Assembly: GCA_017794825.1 (NCBI GenBank)
Contig: CP051237.1
Coordinates: forward strand, 2,356,001-2,420,000
Direction: 5' to 3'
DNA length: 64,000 bases
From: Pararhizobium sp.
GTDB lineage: Bacteria > Pseudomonadota > Alphaproteobacteria > Rhizobiales > Rhizobiaceae
Part shown: positions 34,261 through 43,857 of the stretch, piece after piece
Position numbering within the stretch: position 1 is the stretch's first letter
Layout of the letters: every line of letters starts with the position of its first letter
The notes under the pieces: model-generated
Told to the model about the DNA's origin: nothing
Database searches by the model: none
The model's input: the letters and a program-made list of their open reading frames with translations, nothing else
Program-made: the position numbers and the translations under genes

Positions 34261-36297
34261 ATGAAATCAGATTACAAATCTATTGTGCACGGTCTTCTCT
34301 ATCGCAACTTCTGGGATGGTCACGCCGCGTCCGAACTTATCTGGTCCAAACGCTATAACTATCTTTACGCCGCCTGCTCCAAGAATGGGTGCTCATCGAT
34401 AAAATACAACCTCGCCTTGTTGGAAAATCGCGCGGAGCAGATCAATGGCAACCCGCATCATTTCAAGACAAGCGGGCTACAGAGCCTGATAAACGCCACG
34501 GAAGCGCGGACGCAAAAGCTGCTGACTTCCTCCGATACGTTTCGCTTCAACTTCTGCCGAAATCCCTACAGCCGGCTTTTGTCGGCTTACGAGAACCGGA
34601 TAAAATCCTACGGGATGCAGAGTTACGACGATGAGATCCCTCAGGAGTTCGTGGACAATCGATCCGCAATTCTCGCGTTCAAGACAGGTCTTCATCCTTC
34701 CAGCGTCGACGCCTCGGATCCGATCAGCTTCGAGGACTTTATCCGTTTCATCCATGACCAGGATTATTTCGACATGGACCGCCACTGGCACCCCCAGGCA
34801 AGATCCATGCATATGGATGTCATAGATTATGACTTCACCGGTCGTCTGGAGAATTTTGACGAGGACTGGAGGAAGATATCCGAAAGGATCCTCGGAAACA
34901 CGGAAGCCGCCAGCGTTCGCCTGAATTCGAACGCGCCTGATACGACCGACCCGGAACTCATTCCCATCGATATCCGGAAGCTGATTGCGTCAAAATATGA
35001 AGAAGATTTTGAAACGTTCCGATATCGCACCGGACTTTCGAGCGTCTCAAGCGTAACCGAAACCGCTGGTTTAACAGGAGCACGCCCTGAGGAAGCGTCT
35101 GGAAAGATGCAAACCGTCAACATCGTGATCGATGCAAGACACAGCGAGTTCAAGCTGAGGGAAACACTCCTGAGCCTGAATCCTCTGAACGGGTGCAAGA
35201 CCATTGCGATCCTGTGCAGGGATCGGTCGAGATTTTCCGATTACATCACAAAGCGATGTGATGACGTCATCGAGGTCGACGCCTACTTCGAAACGGGTTT
35301 CCTCGCAGGGTTGGAGGACAAGATTTCTGCCGACTGCGAGTTCGTGATGTATCTGACTGCAGGCGAAAGAATTGCGGCGCCGCATTTGCTCCCTTCTGCA
35401 CTGGAGCTATTCATCGACAAGCCAGACGCAAAGGCGATCGCCGGTCTGAACCTGGAATTGTTCTATCCCCGCCTGCTGAGCGGCACAGTGAAAGCGTTTC
35501 GATATCGCTGGAAAAACACGGCGGGGTTTTTCCTGGCTGATCCCGCCAGCAAGAGCGATATACTGGCGACGACGGATATTTTACCCACGCCCAGATACGG
35601 CCAGGAAAAATGGTTCCAGCCATGCGAGATGTTTTCGGGCCCCTTCATCTGCCGCAAATTTGCATTCTTCGATTTTGTCAGTGCGAGTTCGCAGTTTTGC
35701 GCAATGCCGGCACTGGCTTTGCACGTGACCAGAGGATGGGCCGAGACGAAAACAGCCTCTGTTCTTTTCTATCCGTTCCTGCTTCTGTGCGAAAAATCTC
35801 ATGGGCAGTGCAAGCCGAATGCGATCAACTGGAATGACGAGGACATCCGCCGATATATGACGGCAAATCACAAGAAGTCGCTCGATCTGTTTGGCGTTGG
35901 CACATGGAAACTGGATGAGAAGGAAGGCCTCTCGTTTTCGAAGTTTGCTTTCCGGCAAATCGATTTCGAAACTCAGCCCTATAAAAAGTTTGGGGCGTTT
36001 CCAGCCCGGGCGTTCGATGACGATATAGGGGCGCTGGAGAGGGATTTTTGGGACCTGAAACGAGGCCGCAGTGTAAAATTCGCCCAAACCACGGATGGGA
36101 TCGAGCAGCGTTTCAAGACGCTGAAGGAAACACTGCTGACCTTCAAGGCTGAATATGGCGTCGCAATCAAAGGACGCGAAGTCGAAGTCGTATCGAGCCG
36201 CCGCCTTCTCAGAAGAGCCATGATGGACTTTGTCAGGAACCCGATCAAAAAAAACGCTCCCGACGCCGCTTCGAAAACAGAGATCGATGGCAAATAG
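34261..36297 (+). CDS. Sulfotransferase-family protein with large C-terminal extension
   Basis: A 678-residue protein. Residues 25-240 form a carbohydrate sulfotransferase (Sulfotransfer_2 type): the PAPS loop is YAACSKNGCSSIKYN (36-50) and the 3'-phosphate site is FRFNFCRNPYSRLLSAYENR (94-113). Residues about 280-480 look like a nucleotide-sugar or GT-A-like fold (VNIVIDARHSEFKLRETLLS, CEFVMYLTAGERIAAPHLLP), but I see no clear DxD. The C-terminus is basic and helical. It follows the two-domain glycosyltransferase by 15 bases and is probably cotranscribed. A protein that sulfates a glycan made by its neighbour is a reasonable inference. Confidence 0.7.
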   Translation: MKSDYKSIVHGLLYRNFWDGHAASELIWSKRYNYLYAACSKNGCSSIKYNLALLENRAEQINGNPHHFKTSGLQSLINATEARTQKLLTSSDTFRFNFCRNPYSRLLSAYENRIKSYGMQSYDDEIPQEFVDNRSAILAFKTGLHPSSVDASDPISFEDFIRFIHDQDYFDMDRHWHPQARSMHMDVIDYDFTGRLENFDEDWRKISERILGNTEAASVRLNSNAPDTTDPELIPIDIRKLIASKYEEDFETFRYRTGLSSVSSVTETAGLTGARPEEASGKMQTVNIVIDARHSEFKLRETLLSLNPLNGCKTIAILCRDRSRFSDYITKRCDDVIEVDAYFETGFLAGLEDKISADCEFVMYLTAGERIAAPHLLPSALELFIDKPDAKAIAGLNLELFYPRLLSGTVKAFRYRWKNTAGFFLADPASKSDILATTDILPTPRYGQEKWFQPCEMFSGPFICRKFAFFDFVSASSQFCAMPALALHVTRGWAETKTASVLFYPFLLLCEKSHGQCKPNAINWNDEDIRRYMTANHKKSLDLFGVGTWKLDEKEGLSFSKFAFRQIDFETQPYKKFGAFPARAFDDDIGALERDFWDLKRGRSVKFAQTTDGIEQRFKTLKETLLTFKAEYGVAIKGREVEVVSSRRLLRRAMMDFVRNPIKKNAPDAASKTEIDGK

Positions 36298-36470
36298 GCG
36301 GCGCCCGCAATCCGCCGAGGCTCTGCCAAATATCCAGGTCACAAATCCATTGTGCGCTGACGGCCGCCAGCGCGATGACGTCGCTGGGCCTATCCGAGGA
36401 CTGCAACTTCAGATCAAAAGCACTCGTACGCGGTCAATTGCCAGATCCTGTCGCCATCAGACATGATGTT

Positions 36471-37166
36471 TCACAGCGCATACGCGAAATTCTCAAGATC
36501 GTTCTCGTAAATCAGCCTGCCAATATCTCCGATACGGCCCGTCAGGATATCGTCATAAGAATATTTGACTTTCGGGCTTTCATTGAATCGTGGGAATTTA
36601 GTTTCCGTTGCGCCCGTGCGATTCATGACGAATTGCATGTCCAGATCCATCGTCTCGACGCGTCCGATAAAATCGATGGTCCTGTGTTTCAGCGCATCTC
36701 TGACTATTGCTGTCTGCGGTATCCAGTGCCAGTCGAGCCTGAAATCAATCTTGCTTCGCTGCGTGTCGCGAACAAAATTCAGAAACGCCAGGAAATCCGA
36801 CTGACATTCCTCCAGGCTGCCAATTTGAAGCGACGCTCCATATTGGTCCTTCAGTTTTCGTCGCACGCCGCCAAATGCATATTGGCTTTGCTGAAGAATT
36901 TTTTCGGTGAACAGCGAATAGGCTCGCTTCAAAGGGTGCCGAACCATTGTAAAGACAAATGACGACCGAAACGCCTCATAGACTTGCGACCTGTTCGTAT
37001 CAAAGTGAACGAGGTGCGATCGTTCCACTTTATGGATGTCCAGCGGTTCGTTCAGATAGTGGCCATTTTCTAGGCGATAGATCCAGTTCTTGACGGATGT
37101 GCACCCTGCCTTCGGGATGCTCAGGTAAACAAATTTGAATTTGGGGGACGCGATAAAAGCTGTCAT
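36471..37166 (-). CDS. Sulfotransferase family 2 domain protein
   Basis: A 231-residue sulfotransferase with PAPS loop LSIPKAGCTSVKNWIY (about 15-30) and 3'-phosphate motif FVFTMVRHPLKRAYSLFTEK (70-89). Its ATG overlaps the stop of the upstream FkbM methyltransferase (ATGA, 37163-37166). Size and motifs resemble chondroitin/dermatan-type sulfotransferases found in bacterial surface-glycan loci. It converges with the fusion protein at 34261-36297 and completes a patch of three sulfotransferase genes, one of them broken. The acceptor glycan is unknown. Confidence 0.85.
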   Translation of the reverse strand: MTAFIASPKFKFVYLSIPKAGCTSVKNWIYRLENGHYLNEPLDIHKVERSHLVHFDTNRSQVYEAFRSSFVFTMVRHPLKRAYSLFTEKILQQSQYAFGGVRRKLKDQYGASLQIGSLEECQSDFLAFLNFVRDTQRSKIDFRLDWHWIPQTAIVRDALKHRTIDFIGRVETMDLDMQFVMNRTGATETKFPRFNESPKVKYSYDDILTGRIGDIGRLIYENDLENFAYAL

Positions 37167-37879
37167 GACGTAACTGAATCTTCAAAATCTCTCGTGAAAG
37201 CAACAACCTGTCCGTTTGACGCTGTGCTGTCATAAAGCAGGCCTTGCGCATGGATCTGATCGAACATGGACGCAATCTTCTTCCGCCCGGTTATCGCCGG
37301 ATGAATTTCCATTGACAAAGCGCGAATGGCGCTCAAGTCGGCTTCGTTGAGCAACTCCCATTCGCCGCCTTCTATGTCGCACAAGACTACATTGACGCCT
37401 TGTTCACGAACGATATCGTGAAACGGTATGGTCGAGACTCTTGTCTTGACCCCATGCTCGGTCTCGGGACCGGACGCCCAAAACGCCCTGTTCTGCGTAA
37501 AATCCATATAGCCAGACGACAGAGCCTCCGGACTGGATGTGACGGCCGCGTTTATCAGTTCGACATTCTGAATGTTGTTAAGAGTATGCGTTTTGCGAAT
37601 GTGAGCGAGCAAACGGGCATCCGCCTCAACCGCCAGATATTTCGCCACCGGCGTCGTGCTCTGCACAAACGACGACAAAAACCCCAATCCGGCGCCCAGT
37701 TCCAGAACACGGTCATCCGGGCGCAGTATCCTTTTTGCCGCCAATGCCTCCTGCCACTCGTATTGTCCTGATTCGATCGCCTTCAGGATTGCGGGTGTAA
37801 CGAACTCGGTTCCATAGGAAAGTGAAAGTTTTGCCTTCCCGTGAACGATCTCGGAAAACTCTCCATTATCGACTTTCAC
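37163..37879 (-). CDS. FkbM-family methyltransferase
   Basis: A 238-residue SAM-dependent methyltransferase. Motif I is DRVLELGAGLGFLSSFV; the acidic strand is AKYLAVEADARLLAHIRKTH and post-motif features include VNVVLCDIEGGEWELL. FkbM-type enzymes methylate sugar or polyketide hydroxyls and are frequent in surface-polysaccharide clusters. The likely start is GTG 37879. Its stop overlaps the ATG of the sulfotransferase behind it. O-methylation of the same surface glycan that is sulfated is inferred from this coupling. Confidence 0.85.
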   Translation of the reverse strand: MKVDNGEFSEIVHGKAKLSLSYGTEFVTPAILKAIESGQYEWQEALAAKRILRPDDRVLELGAGLGFLSSFVQSTTPVAKYLAVEADARLLAHIRKTHTLNNIQNVELINAAVTSSPEALSSGYMDFTQNRAFWASGPETEHGVKTRVSTIPFHDIVREQGVNVVLCDIEGGEWELLNEADLSAIRALSMEIHPAITGRKKIASMFDQIHAQGLLYDSTASNGQVVAFTRDFEDSVTS

Positions 37880-38081
37880 GGAGACGCAGAACCTTCTCTT
37901 TGTTGCGTGTTTTGCGAGAACTCATCGTTTTTGAGAAATAAGCGATGATGAAAGGATTCGCATTACATAGGCGATGGCGCAAAAATTCAACTTTAAGTTG
38001 GATTTCCGGCGTGTCAAGTCGATCGCATACTGTGACCACAGCATTGGTCTACGCCAGCAACAATAGTCACAGTCGCAGCAG

Positions 38082-38630
38082 CTACCTGCAGGAAACAGGC
38101 CCCTGATCGACCATAATCAGCTTGTCTGTGGCAAACCCGTCGGCGCGGGCCTTTCTGATGAGATGCTGTCGAAGCGCGTCCGGCATCGTAGGCTCACGCC
38201 CGAGTATCCAGAGATTTCGTCTGTTTGACCCGGATATGACTGCCCAGTTGTAATCTTCCTTGTCCAGTTCGAAAACATGATAGCCTGCTGCGAACGGCCA
38301 GAAAAACCGAACCGATAGACTTCCCACGTCGGTGTCCTGCTGGAAGGCGGCCTTGCCTGTCACCGTTTTCCATTTGCAGGATTTTCGATTGAAGCCACGA
38401 TTCGTCACAAGCAATCCGCCGTCGTCCAGCAGTTCGTAGGTTGCCGTAACATTGGTCAGATTGCGCTCGAAACGGTGGTCGAGCCGCATGATTTCATACC
38501 ACGTTCCGGTGTATCGGGAGACATCGAAATCCGTTACCGGCTCCACCGTGTAGGGTTTCGCCGTGCATCCGGCGATGGCTGCGAAAATGATGACGCAAAC
38601 AAGAATTTGGAACTGACGCGCCGTCGCCAT
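38082..38630 (-). CDS. Lipocalin family lipoprotein (Blc-like)
   Basis: A 182-residue outer-membrane lipoprotein of the bacterial lipocalin type. ATG 38630 gives a signal peptide (ILVCVIIFAAIAGC) ending in a lipobox with the lipidated Cys. The lipocalin signature YTGTWYEIMRLDHRFERNL and the strand WAVISGSNRRNLWILGREPT follow. It probably binds fatty acids or lysophospholipids at the outer membrane. A GTG 12 codons upstream is possible. It stands alone between the glycan patch and recQ. Confidence 0.9.
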   Translation of the reverse strand: MATARQFQILVCVIIFAAIAGCTAKPYTVEPVTDFDVSRYTGTWYEIMRLDHRFERNLTNVTATYELLDDGGLLVTNRGFNRKSCKWKTVTGKAAFQQDTDVGSLSVRFFWPFAAGYHVFELDKEDYNWAVISGSNRRNLWILGREPTMPDALRQHLIRKARADGFATDKLIMVDQGPVSCR

Positions 38631-38793
38631 AGTGTAGTCGATACTCCCCAGTGTCTTCCGCGACACATATGCATGACAATAAGACTATTTTTTAAACGAC
38701 GCGCCATTTAATCGCCCTGAAACAGGAAAGCTCCCTGTCGATACAGGCCTTCGCAGCGCCAATCGCTCAACCATGTCGCGGCCAATCTTATCC

Positions 38794-40632
38794 TCAACTG
38801 CTTGCAGATGCATTATCGACAGCATTCAAATGATCGTCCACTGCATCAAGAAACAGTTTCCCGAGATCCTCCAGTTTTTTCGGTCCAACGCCATTTACGG
38901 CTGACATCTGTTCCAAATTCTGAGGCTTGTCACACGTGATTTCCTGCAGTGTCCTGTCAGAGAAAATTACATACGCAGGGACTCCACGTTCGTCCGCCAG
39001 CTCTCGACGCAATCTTTTCAGGCGTTGGTACAATTCCCTGTCAACGTCCGAGAAATCGTCAGTTTTGCTTTCGGATCGCGCAGTACGCGAAGTGATTGCG
39101 GGAGTGTCGATTTCCCGATACTGGAATTGCTGGGCGCCCTTCAAGACCAGACGACCCGTTCCGCTCAGCCGCAGCCCACCAAATCGACCTATATCAATAA
39201 TCAGATAACCACCGGCGACTGCCTGGCGAATGAAGGCTCGCCAAAAGAGCTTGGAGTGTTCGCGACCAACTCCGAAAGTCGGCAGTTTGTCGTGACCAAG
39301 CGAGACAATACTCTCCGTCGAACTGCCCGTCAATATGTCTATAATATGGTTCGCGCCAAATCGTTCACCAGAGCGCACAACTGCGGACAAAAGCATTTGC
39401 GCCTCGGTGGTTCCGTCGATCAAAGTCGGTGGATTTTGGCAGACGTCACAATTCCCGCAAGCTTCGGTTTCCTCTTCGCCAAAGTATGAAAGGAGCAATA
39501 CACGGCGGCAACGTGTCGCCTCGCAATAGGCGAGCAGCGAATCAAGACGCTTGTGCTCCTTTCGCTTGTATTCTTCTTCACTGCTGTCTTGTTCGATGAA
39601 TTGACGGCGCGTTCGGATGTCATCCAATCCAAAAATCATGAAGGCGTCCGCCGGCGCGCCGTTTCTGCCAGCGCGACCGATTTCCTGATAATAGGCCTCC
39701 ATACTGCCAGGCAAATTCAGATGAAAAACAAAACGGATATCAGATTTGTCAATTCCCATTCCGAATGCGATCGTCGCCACCATGACAATCGCCTCTTCAG
39801 ACATGAACAGCTCCTGGTTCTGTTGGCGATCTTCGTTCGACATTCCCGCATGATAAGGCAGGCCTCGAATCCCGCTTTCGGACAAGAATGAAGCTACTTC
39901 TTCGGTCAGGCGTCGCGAGGCGCAATAAACGATTCCGGATTGACCACGCCGCGTTTCAAGGAAATCCATGAGCTGATTTCGCCATTGTGTCTTCGGCAGC
40001 ACGCCGAGCCAAATGTTCGGTCGGTCAAACCCATGGACGACCGTGTCGCCGTTTCCGCCGTAGAGTTTGTCTGCAATGTCACTCCGGGTCGTTGAATCGG
40101 CCGTGGCCGTGAAGCCGGCAATCGTGGCACTGGGGTAGCGAGCCTTCAGGTGCTCAAGTGCTGCATAATCCGGTCGGAATCCAGTCCCCCATTTCGAGAT
40201 GCAATGTGCTTCGTCAACAACGAACATGCCAGGGTTCATGGCGTCGAGAACTGTCAGCATTCGTTCAGTCATCAGCCTCTCTGGCGACATGTAGAGTATT
40301 TTTGCATCGCCGCTTTGCACCTTGCGCCATTCGACAATGTTGCTTTCACGGGATCTGCCGGAATGGATGCAAGCGACAGCAACGCCATTGGCCTCAAGCG
40401 CCGCGGTCTGGTCGTTCATGAGGGCTACGAGTGGCGATACGACAATCGTCAAACCATCTCGAACGATGGCTGGTATTTGATAGCAAAGCGATTTACCGGC
40501 GCCGGTCGGCATGACAGCGAGAACATTCCGACCTGCCAACAACCTGTCTACGATTTCTTCCTGTCCCGGGCGAAAACTATCGAAACCGAAGGCTTCTTTC
40601 AGGACGCTGTGTGCTGTTTGCGGATGGCTCAT
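38794..40632 (-). CDS. recQ: ATP-dependent DNA helicase RecQ
   Basis: A 612-residue 3'-5' DNA helicase. Motif I is MPTGAGKSLCYQIPA, motif II is VVDEAHCISKWGTGFRPDYA, motif VI is QEIGRAGRNGAPADA. A zinc-binding segment with CEATRCRR and CGNCDVCQNP follows, then the RQC winged helix and a C-terminal HRDC domain (VPAYVIFSDRTLQEITCDKP). Motif II has GTGFRPDY where most RecQs have GHDFRPEY. The gene looks AT-richer than the catabolic clusters and lies beside integrase-associated repeats, so it may be an accessory recQ rather than the housekeeping copy. Function in recombination and repair is firm at family level. Confidence 0.93.
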   Translation of the reverse strand: MSHPQTAHSVLKEAFGFDSFRPGQEEIVDRLLAGRNVLAVMPTGAGKSLCYQIPAIVRDGLTIVVSPLVALMNDQTAALEANGVAVACIHSGRSRESNIVEWRKVQSGDAKILYMSPERLMTERMLTVLDAMNPGMFVVDEAHCISKWGTGFRPDYAALEHLKARYPSATIAGFTATADSTTRSDIADKLYGGNGDTVVHGFDRPNIWLGVLPKTQWRNQLMDFLETRRGQSGIVYCASRRLTEEVASFLSESGIRGLPYHAGMSNEDRQQNQELFMSEEAIVMVATIAFGMGIDKSDIRFVFHLNLPGSMEAYYQEIGRAGRNGAPADAFMIFGLDDIRTRRQFIEQDSSEEEYKRKEHKRLDSLLAYCEATRCRRVLLLSYFGEEETEACGNCDVCQNPPTLIDGTTEAQMLLSAVVRSGERFGANHIIDILTGSSTESIVSLGHDKLPTFGVGREHSKLFWRAFIRQAVAGGYLIIDIGRFGGLRLSGTGRLVLKGAQQFQYREIDTPAITSRTARSESKTDDFSDVDRELYQRLKRLRRELADERGVPAYVIFSDRTLQEITCDKPQNLEQMSAVNGVGPKKLEDLGKLFLDAVDDHLNAVDNASASS

Positions 40633-40830
40633 TCGGTGAAAATCGGAAGTCAGGCAAAAATCTCAACTGGCGTCTACATCGCAATAAAAACCCAGCTTAA
40701 CAAGACGCCGCCACCGGTCACGATATTTGCGAACCGTCAACGCACAGGTTTCACCACACCCCGATTTTGAGAGAGAACGCCATCTGCGGCGTCAAATGCA
40801 AACCATGTGACAAGAATAAACCAGTGGTTC

Positions 40831-40845
40831 ATGGCGGAGAGAGAG
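40831..40845. repeat. tRNA-Ser 3'-end-like repeat, copy 1 (possible att remnant)
   Basis: ATGGCGGAGAGAGAG, followed by GG, recurs at 43676-43690. Its reverse complement (CCTCTCTCTCCGCCAT) looks like the 3' end of a bacterial tRNA-Ser gene, a common integrase target. No complete tRNA is present here. The two copies bracket 2.8 kb containing the SnoaL-like and EAL genes. Confidence 0.45.
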
Positions 40846-41016
40846 GGTAGAACTAATTGAATCCTATGACAGCCGGAAACATTTGCCAGAACGGATTGGC
40901 AGGTTTTGCCCGCTATTATGCTGCTCCGTATTCGCGAATAAGCATGGACGAGGAGCGATTTCGCTACTTGCTGTAGTCTTCCCGCCACAAAGGGCGAAAC
41001 CAACGCTCGCCACGAT

Positions 41017-41388
41017 CTATGTCACAAGGTTGGCATCTCTTGCGAAACGCCATCGACCGTCTTTCTCCCTACGCAGTAGCGAAAGGGTGTATCCCGAGCG
41101 CTCGGACGTTTGACCATCCACGGTTATTGATACCGAAATGTGATTCCGGATGAAGGCCCAGTCACCGAGAACCTGCAGTTCAACGATTTCAGTTTTCGCA
41201 TCCATGCCGACATCCCCCATCGCCCTGGACATCTCCGCAAATTCCGTTTTCCCGAATGGCTCACGGCCCGGCACGGAGAACACGATATCATCCGCCATCA
41301 ATGAAAGAACTGTGTCGAGATCACCGTTGGCGCTCGCTTCCATCCACGTATTCACGACATCGCGGATCTTTCGCTCGTCTTCGGTCAT
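41017..41388 (-). CDS. SnoaL-like/DUF4440 (SgcJ/EcaC) family protein
   Basis: A 123-residue small alpha+beta-barrel protein. I start at ATG 41388 (MTEDERKIRDVVNTWMEASA), the first in-frame ATG; a TTG 13 codons upstream would extend it. The opening helix plus GDLDTVLSLMADDIVFSVPG and YTLSLLRREKDGRWRFARDA are typical of the NTF2-like SgcJ/EcaC group. Members are mostly uncharacterised hydrolase- or isomerase-fold proteins. It stands alone, within the interval bracketed by the two 15-bp repeats. The 345 bases upstream towards the EAL gene hold no other supported gene. Confidence 0.8.
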   Translation of the reverse strand: MTEDERKIRDVVNTWMEASANGDLDTVLSLMADDIVFSVPGREPFGKTEFAEMSRAMGDVGMDAKTEIVELQVLGDWAFIRNHISVSITVDGQTSERSGYTLSLLRREKDGRWRFARDANLVT

Positions 41389-41734
41389 CCCGCCATAAAG
41401 CTGAAGCCAGCCCTCGTCATGTTCCAAAGAGGCAACGTCAGACGGCTGTACTCAATACACTATAGCCGCCCGACAGTCGCCCGGTTTGCGCAAATGCGCG
41501 GTCTCAAATTTGAACAGGCACAGTTAATAGCAGGTTTACGGCGCCTTTTCGCGTAGCTTTTGGGAAAACGCCTCGGCACTAACAATCACATTTGCAAAGT
41601 CCTGCGCTTGCTCCTCCAGGATAGCGATTTGAACGCCATCACCCTGTCAGGATCGCAACTTCGGTAGTACGAACTTTACCTCTGACAGGAACTTCAAGTT
41701 TACTATGGTGATGGACTAATTGACGGGATTACAG

Positions 41735-43285
41735 TCATATATTCAATCGCAATTGATCGAGAGATTGAGGTTCGGCAAAATACCAGCCTTGAAAGAATCT
41801 CACCCCCAGTGATTTTAGAACTTTCACCTGATCTTCTGACTCGACGCCCTCAGCAATGATTTCCAGATTGAGAGTTTTTGCAAGATCCACAATATGGAGC
41901 ACGACCTTGCTGGTAACGGCTTCCCTGGTTACGCTATCTACAAACGATTTATCTATTTTTAGATATTGAACGTCGAGGTTCTTCAGACTTGAAAGGCTCG
42001 AATATCCAGTTCCGAAATCATCTATTGCGATTGAAATTCCTAAGTTGCGAAGCTGCTTGATCGTTTCGCGGGCTTTGTCTGGCATCGTAAAGCTGGTTTC
42101 AGTAGCCTCTACAATTAGATTTCCATCTGCGGCCCCAATCTCAGTTGAAAGGTTCTGGAATTTAGTAGCCGTCTGCACGTCATGCAGATCTGCTGAGGAG
42201 AGATTGATGCTGATATAAAAGTCTGGATGGAATTTGAAAAACGGCCCGACGTCCCTTCTAACCAATTCTAGTACCCGATCGGTAACGCCTTGGATCATTC
42301 CAGCTTCCTCTGCAGCCGGAATGAAGATATCCGGACGAATCCTTTCCCCATTACGCCTTTGCCAACGAAGCAATGCCTCCGCGCCGACCCACTTGCCGGA
42401 ATCTGTGTCGATTATTGGCTGATATTCCAGAAAGAATTCATCCCGTTTCAATGCTGAGCGTATGACTGCAGGCAATTCAGAATGCCTTCGTCGGAAGTAG
42501 AAAATGATGGCAATTAATATTGTGCTGGCAACAATACCGATCGGAATTGCCACATTAGCTATGTGGTCAACCAGAGTATCAAGTTCTCCGATTGGAATTG
42601 CGGCGATACCAACAAGGTCGTAGCGATCTGATGCAATAAGAGAAATCACGTAGTTCGAGGTAACCTCGACTGCCCTGTCACTCTCACCCAAGAAACTGAT
42701 CCATTCTGCAGGAACATCACCATTGGAGGCAAAGGTCCACGCCTTTGTCCTGGTAATTGCTGCGAGAATTACACCTTCTTCGACCTCTCCGGTGTCGATT
42801 GGATGTTCCTTGTGAAGAATTAGGGCATAGTCTCCGCTCTGAAGAACGACGAAACTCATATCTTCAGCAATCGGCAGTTGGACATCACCGCGCGCAATAA
42901 CACCCGACGGCGAAACGAGAGCAGGTTCTCCCAGGTCGAAGGGCACGTCGCTACCTTCCAGGGATGAGCAAACCATGTGGTTACCATCTACGCGGCCAAC
43001 TGCCTTAATGTAGATTGACGACATGGCAATTCTTCGCATGAGCGAGATATTTGCCTCCGAACAAGTCGCGTTCTGATCGGCAGTGACCAGTTCCGACAAA
43101 CCGGAAGTGACTTGGTCTGCCACCATTTCTGCACGCACCAGGACTTCCCTGGCATAGCTAAGAGCTTGTTTTTCTATAAGCTCCTCACCTCGATCGCTCG
43201 AAACAAGAATGGCAACGACAAGTGGGATAAAAACAGCAAGTAGAACCGCCAACACTGGAACAATAATTTCAGCTATTCGATTCAT
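41735..43285 (-). CDS. EAL-domain cyclic-di-GMP phosphodiesterase with CSS sensor domain
   Basis: A 516-residue membrane protein. A helix at residues 7-28 and another near 225-245 flank a periplasmic CSS-motif domain (CSEANISLMRRIAM, HMVCSSLEG, the paired cysteines of this redox-sensitive sensor). The cytoplasmic EAL domain (about 260-505) retains EALLRW, NLSSADL, IDDFGTGYSSL, YLKIDKSFV and AEGVESEDQ, so c-di-GMP hydrolysis is expected. CSS-EAL enzymes are controlled by periplasmic disulfide state. The gene is AT-rich compared with neighbours and lies between the tRNA-like repeats, suggesting import. Confidence 0.9.
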   Translation of the reverse strand: MNRIAEIIVPVLAVLLAVFIPLVVAILVSSDRGEELIEKQALSYAREVLVRAEMVADQVTSGLSELVTADQNATCSEANISLMRRIAMSSIYIKAVGRVDGNHMVCSSLEGSDVPFDLGEPALVSPSGVIARGDVQLPIAEDMSFVVLQSGDYALILHKEHPIDTGEVEEGVILAAITRTKAWTFASNGDVPAEWISFLGESDRAVEVTSNYVISLIASDRYDLVGIAAIPIGELDTLVDHIANVAIPIGIVASTILIAIIFYFRRRHSELPAVIRSALKRDEFFLEYQPIIDTDSGKWVGAEALLRWQRRNGERIRPDIFIPAAEEAGMIQGVTDRVLELVRRDVGPFFKFHPDFYISINLSSADLHDVQTATKFQNLSTEIGAADGNLIVEATETSFTMPDKARETIKQLRNLGISIAIDDFGTGYSSLSSLKNLDVQYLKIDKSFVDSVTREAVTSKVVLHIVDLAKTLNLEIIAEGVESEDQVKVLKSLGVRFFQGWYFAEPQSLDQLRLNI

Positions 43286-43675
43286 TCGAATGATAATACA
43301 TGGTGTTCTAGTATGGTAAACTGAGATACTGCATCGATCTGCAAAATAGTAAATAAATCAATTGATACGCATGAACGCCTCCCATCAGGCTTGCCATATT
43401 CATCAAGAATGAGATTTTGGTTTCCGAACGACCAATCCGTTGAACAGGTGCTGGCGAAGTGCGCAAATCGGACCGATACGTACATTCTGTTCGACCGGGT
43501 CTAGGCTGAATATCCGGATCGTATTCTCCGGATCAGACAGCTGGCAAGGGTTATTCAGGAGTGTTGCCGTAGGAGAAAATCGTCCGCTGCGAAGGGACAA
43601 AGAAAGACCAAAACAAAGATCGCCTGAGCATGTTTTTGAATTTTTCCATGCTTTTCAATATCTTATTGTCGTCGG

Positions 43676-43690
43676 ATGGCGGAGAGAGAG
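43676..43690. repeat. tRNA-Ser 3'-end-like repeat, copy 2, within a hairpin near the integrase
   Basis: The same 15 bases as at 40831-40845. Here they run into TCCGCC, so GGCGGA (43678-43683) and TCCGCC (43691-43696) can form a hairpin. The repeat lies 167 bases before the integrase start, a usual distance for an attachment site. It is a candidate att core. Confidence 0.45.
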
Positions 43691-43708
43691 TCCGCCAAAA
43701 ATCGATTG

Positions 43709-43804
43709 CATTCAGTCTCATTGAGATTCATGATAGACCTGAAAACTGCTATTTATCAACATTTTGATTGTAGATAATCTCCCATTTGGTATCATTCAGT
43801 CTCA
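43709..43804. repeat. 12-bp direct repeats upstream of the integrase (possible arm sites)
   Basis: CATTCAGTCTCA occurs at 43709-43720 and again at 43793-43804, and an inverted CTGAATG lies a little further on, before the integrase start. Short repeated arm-type sites next to an att core are typical of tyrosine-recombinase elements. The 43286-43675 stretch upstream holds no supported gene. Confidence 0.4.
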
Positions 43805-43857
43805 ATACATCTCAGGAATAATGATGGGCTGAATGTGGGTCCAGATCAGGAGGCTTG

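Noticed and set aside
43286..43675. Small minus-strand frame at 43403-43600 as a gene
   Set aside because: It has no recognisable family, no convincing ribosome site and lies in the att-like intergenic zone.
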